Below, in pieces: positions 17,384 to 25,825 of a stretch of DNA of 64,000 bases. The stretch is from Sphingomonas sp. FARSPH (lineage in GTDB: Bacteria > Pseudomonadota > Alphaproteobacteria > Sphingomonadales > Sphingomonadaceae). The DNA lies in contig NZ_CP029985.1 of assembly GCF_003355005.1 (NCBI RefSeq), positions 2,409,001-2,473,000 of the forward strand, given 5' to 3'. The notes under the pieces were generated by a model, which was not told the origin of the DNA, searched no databases, and saw nothing but the letters and a program-made list of their open reading frames with translations. Both the position numbers and the translations under genes were made by a program. Position 1 is the first letter of the stretch; the number at the start of each line of letters is the position of its first letter.

Positions 17384-17473
17384 GGTGTTCGTTTCCCTTG
17401 GCATTTGCATGTCGGGGTCCCTATCTCTGCTGCCGAAGGCGGCAATCAAGTCCCCGGCATTGAACGGAATTGC

Positions 17474-18124
17474 ATGACCCAGCCTGCCCCGCGTGACGAT
17501 TACGAGGACGATGAGGCGCCGGTGGCGATCGTCGAGCACGTTTCGCTGTCGGACCCGGAATTCAAGACGCAGCTGGCGCAGGTCATCCCGCATCTGCGCG
17601 CCTTCGGCCGCTCCTTGTCGGGCAGCCGCGATCTCGCCGACGATCTGGTGCAGGAAACGCTGCTGAAGGCGTGGGCGGCACGCAAGCGCTTCCAGGCGGG
17701 CACGAACATGCGTGCCTGGACGTTCATCATCCTGCGCAATCTCTACCTGTCGCAGATGCGCCGCGCTCGCTTCAAGGGTGAGTGGGACGACCTCGTCGCC
17801 GACCGTATCCTCGCCGCGCCCGCGAGCCAGGATCGCCACGTCGAACTCGGCGACATGCAGCGCGCGCTGATGCATCTGCCGCAGCCGCAGCGCGAGGCGC
17901 TGATCCTCGTCGGCGCAGGCGGTTTCGCTTACGAGGAAGCCGCCGAAATCTGTCAGGTTGCGGTGGGCACGATCAAAAGCCGTGTCGCGCGTGGCCGCGT
18001 CGCGCTGGAGAATATCCTGTCGGAAGGATCGCTGCCCTCGCGCCGCGATCACGAAACCGACACCAGCAAAACCGCGCTCGACACGATCATGGGCGAAGTG
18101 GACCAGCTCAGCCGCGGTCACTGA
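17474..18124 (+). CDS. ecfG: ECF sigma factor EcfG (general stress response)
   Basis: 216 residues. Region 2 is seen as LRAFGRSLSGSRDLADDLVQETLLKAWAARKRF (split motif around DLADDLVQET), with NMRAWTFIILRNLYLSQMRR; region 4 as LPQPQREALILVGAGGFAYEEAAEI then VGTIKSRVARGR. An acidic N-terminal extension (about 25 residues) precedes region 2. Drives promoters of the GGAAC-N16/17-CGTT type. The ATG at 17474 is chosen because it directly precedes family-like sequence; ribosome binding site is weak. Confidence 0.95.
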   Translation: MTQPAPRDDYEDDEAPVAIVEHVSLSDPEFKTQLAQVIPHLRAFGRSLSGSRDLADDLVQETLLKAWAARKRFQAGTNMRAWTFIILRNLYLSQMRRARFKGEWDDLVADRILAAPASQDRHVELGDMQRALMHLPQPQREALILVGAGGFAYEEAAEICQVAVGTIKSRVARGRVALENILSEGSLPSRRDHETDTSKTALDTIMGEVDQLSRGH

Positions 18125-18397
18125 TCCGAAGGCGGCGTGGAGGCGCGCACTGTTCCGCCATGCGGCGGTATTCCCATCCTGTCCGATCAAGGCCATCGCT
18201 TTCGAACGCGTCGGTAGAACGGCTATCGGTAACTCCGGCGGGTTTCTGCGAACACAGGAACCCATGACCACGCAAGACGATCTTTCTGAAACTGCGCTCA
18301 GGTCTATGCCGAGGTAGGCGAAGGTCCGATCGACAGACGGTCGTATTTCTATACCACCGCTAACGCGCAGCCGTCGTCTGTTCGAGCGTCCGACGGC
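18125..18397. other. gene-poor gap between ecfG and the second nepR-like gene
   Basis: No convincing gene. The only startable frame with a ribosome binding site is an 17-residue peptide at 18264-18317 (AGGA before ATG; MTTQDDLSETALRSMPR). A near EcfG-type element, GGAAC-N16-CGAT, begins at 18256 on the plus strand. Nothing else recognised. Confidence 0.4.
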
Positions 18398-18568
18398 TCA
18401 GTTCGGTAGCCGGTCGAGCTTCCCCAGCAGTATCAGCATATCGTCCGGCATTCCGGTGTCCCCGAACGCGCCGCGCAGCGAATGGCCCAGCGCATCGGTC
18501 GAGCGGGGGCTGCGCACGACATAGTCGTTCCCACGCGATTTTTTCGAATGATGCGCAGCCGGTGCCAT
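18398..18568 (-). CDS. second NepR-like anti-sigma peptide
   Basis: 56 residues. The C-terminal half, LGHSLRGAFGDTGMPDDM then LILLGKL, aligns with the canonical NepR of this window (MGAALRSAYQKTIDESVPDEM, LDLLNKL) with a four-residue gap. Residues 1-25 are basic and unrelated. The ATG at 18568 has CAGGA 4-5 bases upstream; an earlier in-frame ATG at 18640 would overlap glnE. Convergent with ecfG. It may tune EcfG or another ECF sigma, or read PhyR differently; this is inference from sequence. Confidence 0.72.
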   Translation of the reverse strand: MAPAAHHSKKSRGNDYVVRSPRSTDALGHSLRGAFGDTGMPDDMLILLGKLDRLPN

Positions 18569-18638
18569 GCCATCCTGAACGAGCGGTCGCACAATTCGTT
18601 GCCGTTTTGCGACGAGCCGTGGGGAAAGCGGGTAAGGC

Positions 18639-21332
18639 ATGACGGAAACGCCGGACGGACGGGAAGAGGCGGCGCGCGGCGCGGCGGTCGCGCGCGTCCA
18701 GGCACATTCACCCTTCCTGTCGTCGATCCTCGCGCGGCATCCGGACTGGCGCGACCCCGTCGTCGCGGGAACGCTCGACTGGCGCGATGCGGCGGTCGTC
18801 GCGCCGGACGTCCCCGTCGCGCGGCGGCTGCGGCTGCAACGTCAGGCGCTCGCGCTGGCGGTGGCGGTCGACGATCTGGCGGGATGCGCGGACCTGACGC
18901 AGGTGACGCGCCGGCTCAGCGATTTCGCCGATCATGCGCTCGACACCGCGATCGACGCGGCGATCCGCGAGCGTGTGCCCGATGCCGATCCCTGTGGCTT
19001 CGTCGCTATCGCGCTTGGCAAGCTCGGCAGCCGCGAGCTCAATTATTCGTCCGACGTCGACCCAATCCTGCTGTTCGATCCCGCGATGATCCCGCATCGC
19101 GCGCGCGACGAGCCGGAGGAAGCGGCGGTGCGCATCGCCAGCCGCGTCGTCGACCTGCTCCAGACGCGCGACGGCGATGGTTATGTGCTGCGTGTCGACC
19201 TGCGTCTGCGTCCCGCGGCGGAGGTGACGCCGATCGCCATTCCGGTGATGGGGGCGATCAGCCATTACGAATCGCAGGCGCTGACGTGGGAGCGCGCCGC
19301 GTTCATCCGCGCGCGCGCCGCCGCGGGTGACAGGGCGCTCGGCGATCAGTTTCTCGACGCGATCCGCCCGTTCGTCTGGCGGCGGGGCCTCGATTTCGGG
19401 GCGGTGCGCGAGATCCGCGACCTGTCGCGCCGAATCCGCGACCATTATGCCAGCGGCCAGGCGTTCGGCGCGGGCTACGACCTGAAGCGCGGCCGCGGCG
19501 GCATCCGCGAGATCGAATTCTTCGCGCAGATCCACCAGTTGATCCATGGCGGCCGCGACCCGGCGCTGCGGGCGCCCGCGACGCGCGACGCGCTCGCCGC
19601 GCTCGCCGCGGCTGGGTGGATCGACGCGGCGGACGCGGCGATGCTGACGCACGCATATGTTCGGCTGCGCACCGTCGAGCATCGGCTGCAGATGGTGGAC
19701 GACCGCCAGACGCATACGCTGCCCGCGGGCGAGGCGCTGGAGGGGGTCGCCGCGCTCGACGGTTTGCCCGATGCCGCGGCGCTGATGGACGGCCTCAACC
19801 CCGCGATCGTCGCGGTCGGCCGCCTCTACGATACGCTGGACGAGCGTGGTGCGGAGCGGCTGCCGCACGATGCCGATGCGCTCGCCGCGACGCTCGCTGT
19901 CGCCGGCTTCGCCGATGGCGCGGCGGCGGCGGCCGCGGTCGCGCGCTGGCGCAGCGGCCGCTATCCCGCGTTGCGCAGCCCGGCGGCGCGCGAGGCGCTG
20001 GAGGCGGTGCTGCCGGTGCTGATGCCGGCGCTGGCGGAGGCGCCCGATCCGGCGAGCGCGCTGCACCGGCTCGACCGCATGCTCGAACGGCTGCCCAGCG
20101 CGATCAACATCTTTCGCCTCCTCGAGGCGCGGCCCGGGCTCGCCGCGCTGCTCGCCGCGATCCTCAGCCATGCCGCGCCGCTCGCCGATACGCTGGCGAT
20201 GCGGCCCGAGCTGATCGACGGGCTGATCGATGCGAGCGCGTTCGAGCCGCTCGGCGACGTCGCGGCGCTGGTCGCGCAGATGCGGCGGGGCGACGCCGCC
20301 GATTATCCATCGCTGCTCGACCAGGTGCGCCGCATCGTCGGCGAGCGGCGTTTCGCGCTGGGGTGCCAGATCGTCGCGGGCGCGGCCGATCCGCTCGTCG
20401 TCGCGGGCGGCTATGCGCGGCTCGCGGAGGCGGCGGTGGAAACGCTGGCGGAGGCGACCGTCGCGGATTTCGCGCGCACGCACGGCCGCGTGCCGGACAG
20501 CGAGCTCGTCATCCTCGGCTATGGCAGGCTCGGCGGCCAGGCGCTCACCCACGCCTCCGACCTCGATCTCGTCTATCTGTTCACCGGCGATTTCGCCGCG
20601 GAATCGGATGGGGCGAAGCCGCTCGGCGCGACGCTCTACTACAACCGCCTCGCGCAGCGGATCGGTGCGGCGCTGTCGGTACCGACCGCGGCGGGGCCGC
20701 TCTATCCGGTCGACACGCGGCTGCGCCCGTCGGGATCGCAGGGACCGCTCGTCGTCTCGCTCGACAGTTTCGCGCGCTACCAGCGGGAAGAGGCGTGGAC
20801 GTGGGAGCATATGGCGCTGACTCGCGCCCGTCCGGTGTTCGGATCGCCCGCGGCGCGTGCCGCGGTGCAGGCGCAGATCGACGCGGTGCTCGCCGGCGCA
20901 CGAGCGGCGCGCGCGATCGCTGGGGATGCCACGACGATGCGGGCCGAGATGGCGCGGCACAAGCCGCCCGCCGGGCCGCTCGATGCGAAGCTGCTGCCCG
21001 GCGGCCTCGTCGATCTGGAATTCACCGTGCACGTCGCGCAGCTTCGCCACCGCATCGGCTTCGATCCGCAACTGGCGGCGGCGATCGACGCGCTGGTCGG
21101 CGCGGGGCGGTTGCCCGCGTCGCTCCGCGATGCCTATGCGCTGCTCACGCGGTTGCTCGTCGTCGTGCGCCTCGTCGCGCCCGATGCCGCCGAGCCGCCG
21201 CCGGCGACTTGCGGCCTCATCGCCCGCGCGCTCGGCATGGCGGACTGGCCCGCGGTGGTTGCCGCGCTCGCCGCGACGCGGCAGGAGGTGGAGGCCGCAT
21301 GGGCCGCAACGACGGAGGATGACGATGAATGA
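18639..21332 (+). CDS. glnE: glutamine synthetase adenylyltransferase/deadenylase
   Basis: 897 residues, two-domain enzyme that adenylylates and deadenylylates glutamine synthetase in nitrogen control. The N-terminal deadenylase centre has GKLGSRELNYSSDVD at 127-141 and the C-terminal adenylylase centre GYGRLGGQALTHASDLDL near 627-645, both with the Asp-x-Asp pair. RGRGGIREIEFFAQ near 285 and LLPGGLVDLEF near 785 are further family blocks. It ends inside the start of bcp. The opposite strand also has a very long open frame, which I regard as a GC shadow. Confidence 0.97.
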   Translation: MTETPDGREEAARGAAVARVQAHSPFLSSILARHPDWRDPVVAGTLDWRDAAVVAPDVPVARRLRLQRQALALAVAVDDLAGCADLTQVTRRLSDFADHALDTAIDAAIRERVPDADPCGFVAIALGKLGSRELNYSSDVDPILLFDPAMIPHRARDEPEEAAVRIASRVVDLLQTRDGDGYVLRVDLRLRPAAEVTPIAIPVMGAISHYESQALTWERAAFIRARAAAGDRALGDQFLDAIRPFVWRRGLDFGAVREIRDLSRRIRDHYASGQAFGAGYDLKRGRGGIREIEFFAQIHQLIHGGRDPALRAPATRDALAALAAAGWIDAADAAMLTHAYVRLRTVEHRLQMVDDRQTHTLPAGEALEGVAALDGLPDAAALMDGLNPAIVAVGRLYDTLDERGAERLPHDADALAATLAVAGFADGAAAAAAVARWRSGRYPALRSPAAREALEAVLPVLMPALAEAPDPASALHRLDRMLERLPSAINIFRLLEARPGLAALLAAILSHAAPLADTLAMRPELIDGLIDASAFEPLGDVAALVAQMRRGDAADYPSLLDQVRRIVGERRFALGCQIVAGAADPLVVAGGYARLAEAAVETLAEATVADFARTHGRVPDSELVILGYGRLGGQALTHASDLDLVYLFTGDFAAESDGAKPLGATLYYNRLAQRIGAALSVPTAAGPLYPVDTRLRPSGSQGPLVVSLDSFARYQREEAWTWEHMALTRARPVFGSPAARAAVQAQIDAVLAGARAARAIAGDATTMRAEMARHKPPAGPLDAKLLPGGLVDLEFTVHVAQLRHRIGFDPQLAAAIDALVGAGRLPASLRDAYALLTRLLVVVRLVAPDAAEPPPATCGLIARALGMADWPAVVAALAATRQEVEAAWAATTEDDDE

Positions 21333-21780
21333 AGGCGCGACGATCCCGCCGGTGAGCGTGACCGCGATGGACGGCACGCCGGTCCGGCTGTCCCACTTGC
21401 CGCTGCCCGCGGTCGTTTATTTCTACCCCAAGGACGACACCGCCGGCTGCACGCGCGAGGCGCAGGATTTCTCGTCGCTTTCGGACAGCTTCGCCGCCGC
21501 CGGCGCCAGCGTGCTGGGGATAAGCAAGGATCCGCCCGCCGCGCACGCCAAATTCACCGCCAAGCACGACCTGTCCGTCACGCTCGCCTCCGACACGGAC
21601 GGCAGCGTCTGCGACGCGTTCGGCGTGTGGGGCGAAAAGCAGATGTACGGGCGCAGCTATATGGGGATCGAGCGCGCGACCTTTTTGTTCGGGGCGGATG
21701 GCCGGCTGGTACGCGCGTGGCGCAAGGTCAAGGTGCCCGGCCACGCGCAGGCGGTGCTCGACGCTGTCCGCGCGCTGTAG
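21325..21780 (+). CDS. bcp: thioredoxin-dependent peroxiredoxin, BCP/PrxQ type
   Basis: 151 residues. FYPKDDTAGCTREAQDF carries the peroxidatic Cys42; the usual PrxQ resolving Cys five residues later is missing (Glu-Ala there), while another Cys lies at 96, so it may act as a one-Cys or atypical enzyme. It reduces peroxides in the cytosol. Starts overlap the glnE end by 8 bases; ATG 21319 is an alternative start. Confidence 0.93.
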   Translation: MNEGATIPPVSVTAMDGTPVRLSHLPLPAVVYFYPKDDTAGCTREAQDFSSLSDSFAAAGASVLGISKDPPAAHAKFTAKHDLSVTLASDTDGSVCDAFGVWGEKQMYGRSYMGIERATFLFGADGRLVRAWRKVKVPGHAQAVLDAVRAL

Positions 21781-21853
21781 GGGCCGCCGCCGCTAGCAAC
21801 CGCACTCCTGCGTTCGGAGGAACGCCGCGCATCGCAAACCCGCTGAGGAACGC

Positions 21854-22348
21854 TCAGTTGCCCAGCACGATCGTGCCCTTCGCGCGGTCGGCGCCGCCGT
21901 CCAGCTCCAGCCGGAAAGGCTTGTTCTCCTCGGTCCGTCCCGACAGGCCGTCGCCGTCGGTCTTCAACGTGAAGCCCGCGTCGGTCAGCCGCCGCTGGAA
22001 CCAGTCGCGCACCATCGGCGCGGCGGCGGGGCTGGTGAAGCGTACGCGCACGCCGTCACCGCTGCCGACGTCGACCGCATCGATCGTCGATCCGGGATAA
22101 AGGTGGACGCCGTTCAGCTGGAAATCGCCCGCATCCAGCTTCACCTTGGGCAGCTTGAACTGGCCGTTGAAGCCGGGCAGCGCGACCTTGACCTCGCCCG
22201 ACTTGCCATCGATCGCGCCAAGCATATTGCCATCGCTGGCATTGCCATCCGCTACGTTGATCGTGATCGACGTGCCGTCGCCCGGCCGGTCGCAGCCCGT
22301 CAGCCACAGCGCCGCAACCAGCGGCAGCCCCGCGATGATCGCCCGCAT
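21854..22348 (-). CDS. hypothetical lipoprotein
   Basis: 164 residues with lipobox WLTGC (Cys19) after MRAIIAGLPLVAAL. The mature part has SGEVKVALPGFNGQFKLPKVKLD in the middle and a C-terminal fold near MVRDWFQRRLTDAGF; it is not a family I can name. GGAGGAG lies 8 bases before the ATG. Divergent from the MFS gene. Confidence 0.8.
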   Translation of the reverse strand: MRAIIAGLPLVAALWLTGCDRPGDGTSITINVADGNASDGNMLGAIDGKSGEVKVALPGFNGQFKLPKVKLDAGDFQLNGVHLYPGSTIDAVDVGSGDGVRVRFTSPAAAPMVRDWFQRRLTDAGFTLKTDGDGLSGRTEENKPFRLELDGGADRAKGTIVLGN

Positions 22349-22455
22349 CCCATTCTCCTCCCTGGCCATTCCGGCCGTTGTCGCGCCCGCGGCCGCCGAT
22401 GGCAAGCCGCCGGCGGGGGTTCCGATCCGCGAAGCCGCGGGGTAGGGGAGCGCCC

Positions 22456-23715
22456 GTGACCGCGTCTTCCTCCCCCACCGCCGCACCCCCTCATCCCGCC
22501 GTCATGCCGGAACCATCGGGCGCGCCGATCGGCTTCGTCGAATTCGTCGCGCTGATCGCCGCGTTGATGTCGCTCGCCGCGCTCGGCATCGATTCGATGC
22601 TCCCTGCGCTGCCCGCGATGGGCGCGTCGCTGCATGTCGTCGGCGAGAACCCACGCCAGTTCATCATCACCGCCTTCGTCCTCGGCTTCGGCGTCGCGCA
22701 GCTCGTCCATGGCCCGCTCGCCGATCGGTTCGGGCGGCGCGCGGTGTTGCTCTGGTCGCTCGCCGGCTATGCGATCGCCAACGTGCTGTGCGCGATCTCG
22801 GCCAGTTTCGTGCTGCTACTGTGCGCGCGCGTCGTCGGCGGGGCGATGATCGCCGCGACTCGCGTCGCAACCGTCGCGCTGGTGCGCGACTGCTATCACG
22901 GCCGGCCGATGGCGCGGGTGATGTCGATCGCCTTCATGGTGTTCATGATCGTCCCCGTGCTCGCGCCGACCTTCGGTCAGACGGTGCTGCTGTTCGCGAA
23001 CTGGCGCGGCATCTTCTGGACGATCGCGGTCATCACGATGGCGTTGTTCGCCTGGTTCTACCTGCGCATGCCCGAAACGCTCCGCCCGGATGCGGTGCAG
23101 TCGCTGTCGCCGTCCCGGATCGTCGCGGGCTGGCGACAGACCGTAGGCGACCGCTGGTCGCTCGGTTACACGCTCGCCTCGACCGCGCTCATGGGGGCGC
23201 TGTACGGCTATCTGAACTCGATCCAGCAGATCATGTTCGACACGTTTCACCGGCCGCACCTGCTCGCCGTGATGTTCGCGGCGACGTCGATGCTGATGGC
23301 GGTCGCCAACCTGACCAACGCGCGTCTCGTGCTGAAGCTCGGCACGCGCCTTATCAGCCACAGCGCGCTGACGATGCTGATCGTGCTCAGCGCAATTCAT
23401 CTCGCGCTCGCGTGGAGCGGACACGATTCGCTGGTCAGCTTCGTCCTGCTCCAGGCGTTCACCATGGGCTGCTTCGGCCTTGCGACGTCGAACTTCTCGG
23501 CGATGGCGATGGAGAATATGGGGCGGATCGCCGGCACCGCGTCGAGCGTGCAGGGCTTTACCTCGGTCACCATCGGCGCGCTGCTCGGCGTCGTGATCGG
23601 CCAGGCGTTCGACGGCACCACCGCGCCGCTCGCCGCCGGCTTCCTGCTCGCCGGGCTCGTTGCGGTCGGGTGCGTCGCGGTGACGGAAAAGGGGCGGCTC
23701 TACCGCCCGTTGTGA
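22456..23715 (+). CDS. MFS multidrug exporter, Bcr/CflA type
   Basis: 419 residues, 12 predicted helices. The signature GIDSMLPALPAMGASLHV in helix 1 and LVHGPLADRFGRRAVLLWS between helices 2 and 3 fit the Bcr/CflA drug-H+ antiporters. RVVGGAMIAATRVATVALVRD resembles motif C/B of the group. GTG 22456 is favoured by GGGGAG 8 bases upstream; ATG 22504 (MPEPSG) is an alternative. Substrate unknown. Confidence 0.88.
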   Translation: MTASSSPTAAPPHPAVMPEPSGAPIGFVEFVALIAALMSLAALGIDSMLPALPAMGASLHVVGENPRQFIITAFVLGFGVAQLVHGPLADRFGRRAVLLWSLAGYAIANVLCAISASFVLLLCARVVGGAMIAATRVATVALVRDCYHGRPMARVMSIAFMVFMIVPVLAPTFGQTVLLFANWRGIFWTIAVITMALFAWFYLRMPETLRPDAVQSLSPSRIVAGWRQTVGDRWSLGYTLASTALMGALYGYLNSIQQIMFDTFHRPHLLAVMFAATSMLMAVANLTNARLVLKLGTRLISHSALTMLIVLSAIHLALAWSGHDSLVSFVLLQAFTMGCFGLATSNFSAMAMENMGRIAGTASSVQGFTSVTIGALLGVVIGQAFDGTTAPLAAGFLLAGLVAVGCVAVTEKGRLYRPL

Positions 23716-23726
23716 TCGATCGCGAA

Positions 23727-23752
23727 GGAACCGCCGGGTGCGTCCCGCCGTT
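23727..23752 (+). promoter_or_regulatory. near-perfect EcfG-type promoter
   Basis: GGAAC at 23727-23731, a 17-base spacer, then CGTT at 23749-23752, an exact match to GGAAC-N16/17-CGTT. The ATG of the acidic protein is 31 bases downstream, good distance for a short leader. Suggests EcfG control. Confidence 0.75.
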
Positions 23753-23783
23753 CGCCTTTCCATCAACCATTCAGGAGGGTGCG

Positions 23784-24125
23784 ATGGGCGGACATCAGGT
23801 ACCGGGCATGGGCACGGGCGACGACGGCTATGACGAAGAGGGTTATGACGAAAGCCAGCGTGCCGAAATCCTCGAGGCGACGCGCGACGGTCCGACCGAT
23901 GGCGTCGTGCTGACCGATCTCAACCCCGATCTGGGCGACGGCGACAGCGAGGACGAGGCGCTCGACGACATCGACATGGACGCCGAGGAAGTTGGCGAAA
24001 CCGACGGCGATGCAGAGCGTGACGAGTCCGATGACGACGAAGACGATGCGCAAGAGGATTTCGACGACGACAAAGTCGATGACGAAACGCTCAGCGACCG
24101 TGACGATGACGCATTGCGGCCCTGA
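23784..24125 (+). CDS. highly acidic hypothetical protein, probable GSR target
   Basis: 113 residues, starting behind AGGAGG. After MGGHQVPGMGTGDDGYDEEGYDE the protein becomes nearly all Asp/Glu (long runs such as DESDDDEDDAQEDFDDD). No cysteine, no hydrophobic segment; likely disordered and soluble. No family recognised. It lies directly under the EcfG-type promoter at 23727 and ends before a strong terminator, so it is a single-gene transcript. Its low complexity means homology searches will be weak. Confidence 0.75.
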   Translation: MGGHQVPGMGTGDDGYDEEGYDESQRAEILEATRDGPTDGVVLTDLNPDLGDGDSEDEALDDIDMDAEEVGETDGDAERDESDDDEDDAQEDFDDDKVDDETLSDRDDDALRP

Positions 24126-24146
24126 TCCTTTTTTCGAGTGATCCCG

Positions 24147-24182
24147 AAATACCACACCAACCTACCGGCTGGTGTGGTATTT
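24147..24182. terminator. bidirectional-looking terminator
   Basis: A 13-bp perfect stem AAATACCACACCA/TGGTGTGGTATTT with a 10-base loop and a T-rich exit. It closes the acidic-protein transcript. Confidence 0.9.
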
Positions 24183-24357
24183 TGTTCATGCTAGCGAAAG
24201 AAAGCGTTGCCAATCTGCAACAGGTTTCCGCTTAGTCCCGCTTTCGACGCGTGCACTGCAACAAAGCTTTCACACGGTGGTTTGGATGGGCCTGGGCAGG
24301 CCGGCGATGGGATCGCCAAAGGCCGCCCGAGTTGAGGCAACACAAGGTATTTTCTTT

Positions 24358-24996
24358 ATGCGTAAGCTTGCCCTCGTGGCCGCCGTTGCGGCCGCGTCCT
24401 TCGCCGTCCCCGCGTTCGCGCAGGACATGTCGACGCAGACCACCGATACCGCCGCTCCGGCGCCCAGCGAAGGGCCGCGCGCACCCGATGGCACGCGTGC
24501 CTTCGGTATCGAGCCGTATTTCGGCGTGATGGGCGGCTGGGAGCAGTTCTCGCGTCAGGGCGCCGGCATCCCCGCGCAGCCGCGCGGCTACAAGCTCGAC
24601 GGCGCGCTGGTCGAGGGCGTCGTCGGCGTCAACGTGCCGCTGGGTCCGGTGTTCGTGGGTGCCGAGGGCAGCGTCGCAAAGGGCGTGTCGGGCAACATCG
24701 ACTGGCAGTATGGCGCCTACGGCCGCGCGGGCTTCCGCGCTGGTGACAGCGGCCTGTTCTACGGCAAGGTCGGTTACCGCTGGAACAACTTCGACCATTT
24801 CGCGCCGGGCGTCGTCGGTGACACCAAGTATGATTACCACGGCCTCGTCTATGGCGTCGGCGCGGAAATCGGCCCGAAGGACATCGGTCTCGGCGGCATC
24901 ACCGGCAATTCGGGCGTCCGCTTCCGTCTCGAAGCGACGACCTTCGACAATGCGCACAGCTTCCGCCCGATGGCGGGTTTGATCGCGCACTTCTGA
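24358..24996 (+). CDS. outer-membrane beta-barrel protein (opacity/Omp25-like)
   Basis: 212 residues with a Sec signal (MRKLALVAAVAAASFAVPAFA, cleaved before QDM). The mature part has alternating hydrophobic/aromatic strands (GIEPYFGVMGGWEQF, YGAYGRAGFRAGDSGLFYGK, VGYRWNNFDHF) and ends in Phe (LIAHF), typical of an outer-membrane barrel. A 174-base leader region separates it from the upstream terminator and holds its own promoter. Function unknown. Confidence 0.85.
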   Translation: MRKLALVAAVAAASFAVPAFAQDMSTQTTDTAAPAPSEGPRAPDGTRAFGIEPYFGVMGGWEQFSRQGAGIPAQPRGYKLDGALVEGVVGVNVPLGPVFVGAEGSVAKGVSGNIDWQYGAYGRAGFRAGDSGLFYGKVGYRWNNFDHFAPGVVGDTKYDYHGLVYGVGAEIGPKDIGLGGITGNSGVRFRLEATTFDNAHSFRPMAGLIAHF

Positions 24997-25017
24997 TCCC
25001 GTCCTCGGGAACAGGCA

Positions 25018-25048
25018 GGGGCGGGTCCGGCATCAGCCGGGCCCGCCC
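25018..25048. terminator. GC-rich hairpin after the barrel protein
   Basis: Arms GGGCGGGTCCGGC and GCCGGGCCCGCCC (one G-T pair) with ATCA loop followed by TT. Likely terminator; the T-tract is short. Confidence 0.65.
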
Positions 25049-25094
25049 TTGGCGTATCCGGGCCCCCTTCGCGCGGGGTGCGCGCGTCCCCATA

Positions 25095-25439
25095 TTGCCG
25101 GTGATGGCAGGACGCGTGAAGCGCAGGATCGGGTTGGCGGAGGCGGCCGCGCTCGCGGCGCGTCGGGCGGATCCGATATCCTGTGCCATCTGTGGCCGCA
25201 TGCTGGGCGCCAGGGTCGAATGGCATCATCTCGTGCCCAAATCGGAAGGCGGGCGGGAGACGGCGGCGGTTCATCCGATCTGCCACCGCACCGTCCATGC
25301 GCTGATCCCCAATGCCGACCTTGCCCGCAGCTATGCCGATCCCGCGGCGCTGCGCACGCATCCGGGCATCGCCCGCTTCGTCCGCTGGGTCGCGGACAAG
25401 CCGCCCCACTTCCACGCGCCGACGCGTCGCGGGCGCTGA
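25095..25439 (+). CDS. HNH endonuclease-like protein
   Basis: 114 residues (or 111 from ATG 25104). The HNH pattern is visible as CAIC (Cys30/33), EWHHLVPKSEGG (His44/45) and HPICHRTVHAL (Cys63), a zinc-type HNH. Usually such stand-alone proteins are of unknown target. No methylase, phage or toxin genes surround it. Confidence 0.8.
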   Translation: MPVMAGRVKRRIGLAEAAALAARRADPISCAICGRMLGARVEWHHLVPKSEGGRETAAVHPICHRTVHALIPNADLARSYADPAALRTHPGIARFVRWVADKPPHFHAPTRRGR

Positions 25440-25562
25440 ACGGTAAGCGGACGCTGTCCTGCAAGCGCGGATTATGCTACGAAACGGAGACCGATACGCG
25501 ACGCGCTCCTTCGACCGTCAAGATCATTCTGGCCGGCCGATCTGCGCAACAAGATTGCGCGT

Positions 25563-25730
25563 TCAGGTGTCAATTTTGTCAAGACTCGCGGGCGTTCCGG
25601 TGGCGTCGTCGTCCTTCGCGGCCGCTTTCTTGCGATAATGATTCGCGAGCAGCGTCGCGCCCAGGATGAAGCCGCCGGGCGCGAGCAGCACCACGGCGGC
25701 AAGGCCGACCTTGTTCCAACGCTTGTCCAT
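25563..25730 (-). CDS. small single-pass membrane protein, 55 aa
   Basis: MDKRWNKVGLAAVVLLAPGGF begins a basic N-terminus followed by one helix (to about residue 30), then a charged tail (HYRKKAAAKDDDATG). The start at 25730 gives a normal N-in topology; longer frame starts at 25787. No strong ribosome binding site, so moderate confidence. Confidence 0.55.
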   Translation of the reverse strand: MDKRWNKVGLAAVVLLAPGGFILGATLLANHYRKKAAAKDDDATGTPASLDKIDT

Positions 25731-25825
25731 GGCGCCCGGGTGTAGCGTCGACAGGTGAATGTCACCTTGCGATCGATGCCGTGTCATGGCGCAAGGCGAT
25801 GCCCCCCGTCCGGGCAGGCATCGGA

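Noticed and set aside
15938..18271. Open frame of 777 codons opposite phyR and ecfG
   Set aside because: It crosses phyR, the membrane peptide and ecfG, all supported by motifs, and has no recognisable domain.
18708..21377. Open frame of 889 codons opposite glnE
   Set aside because: It mirrors the well-supported glnE on the other strand and is Arg/Ala/Gly-rich nonsense with no motif; a GC-rich genome makes such antisense frames common.
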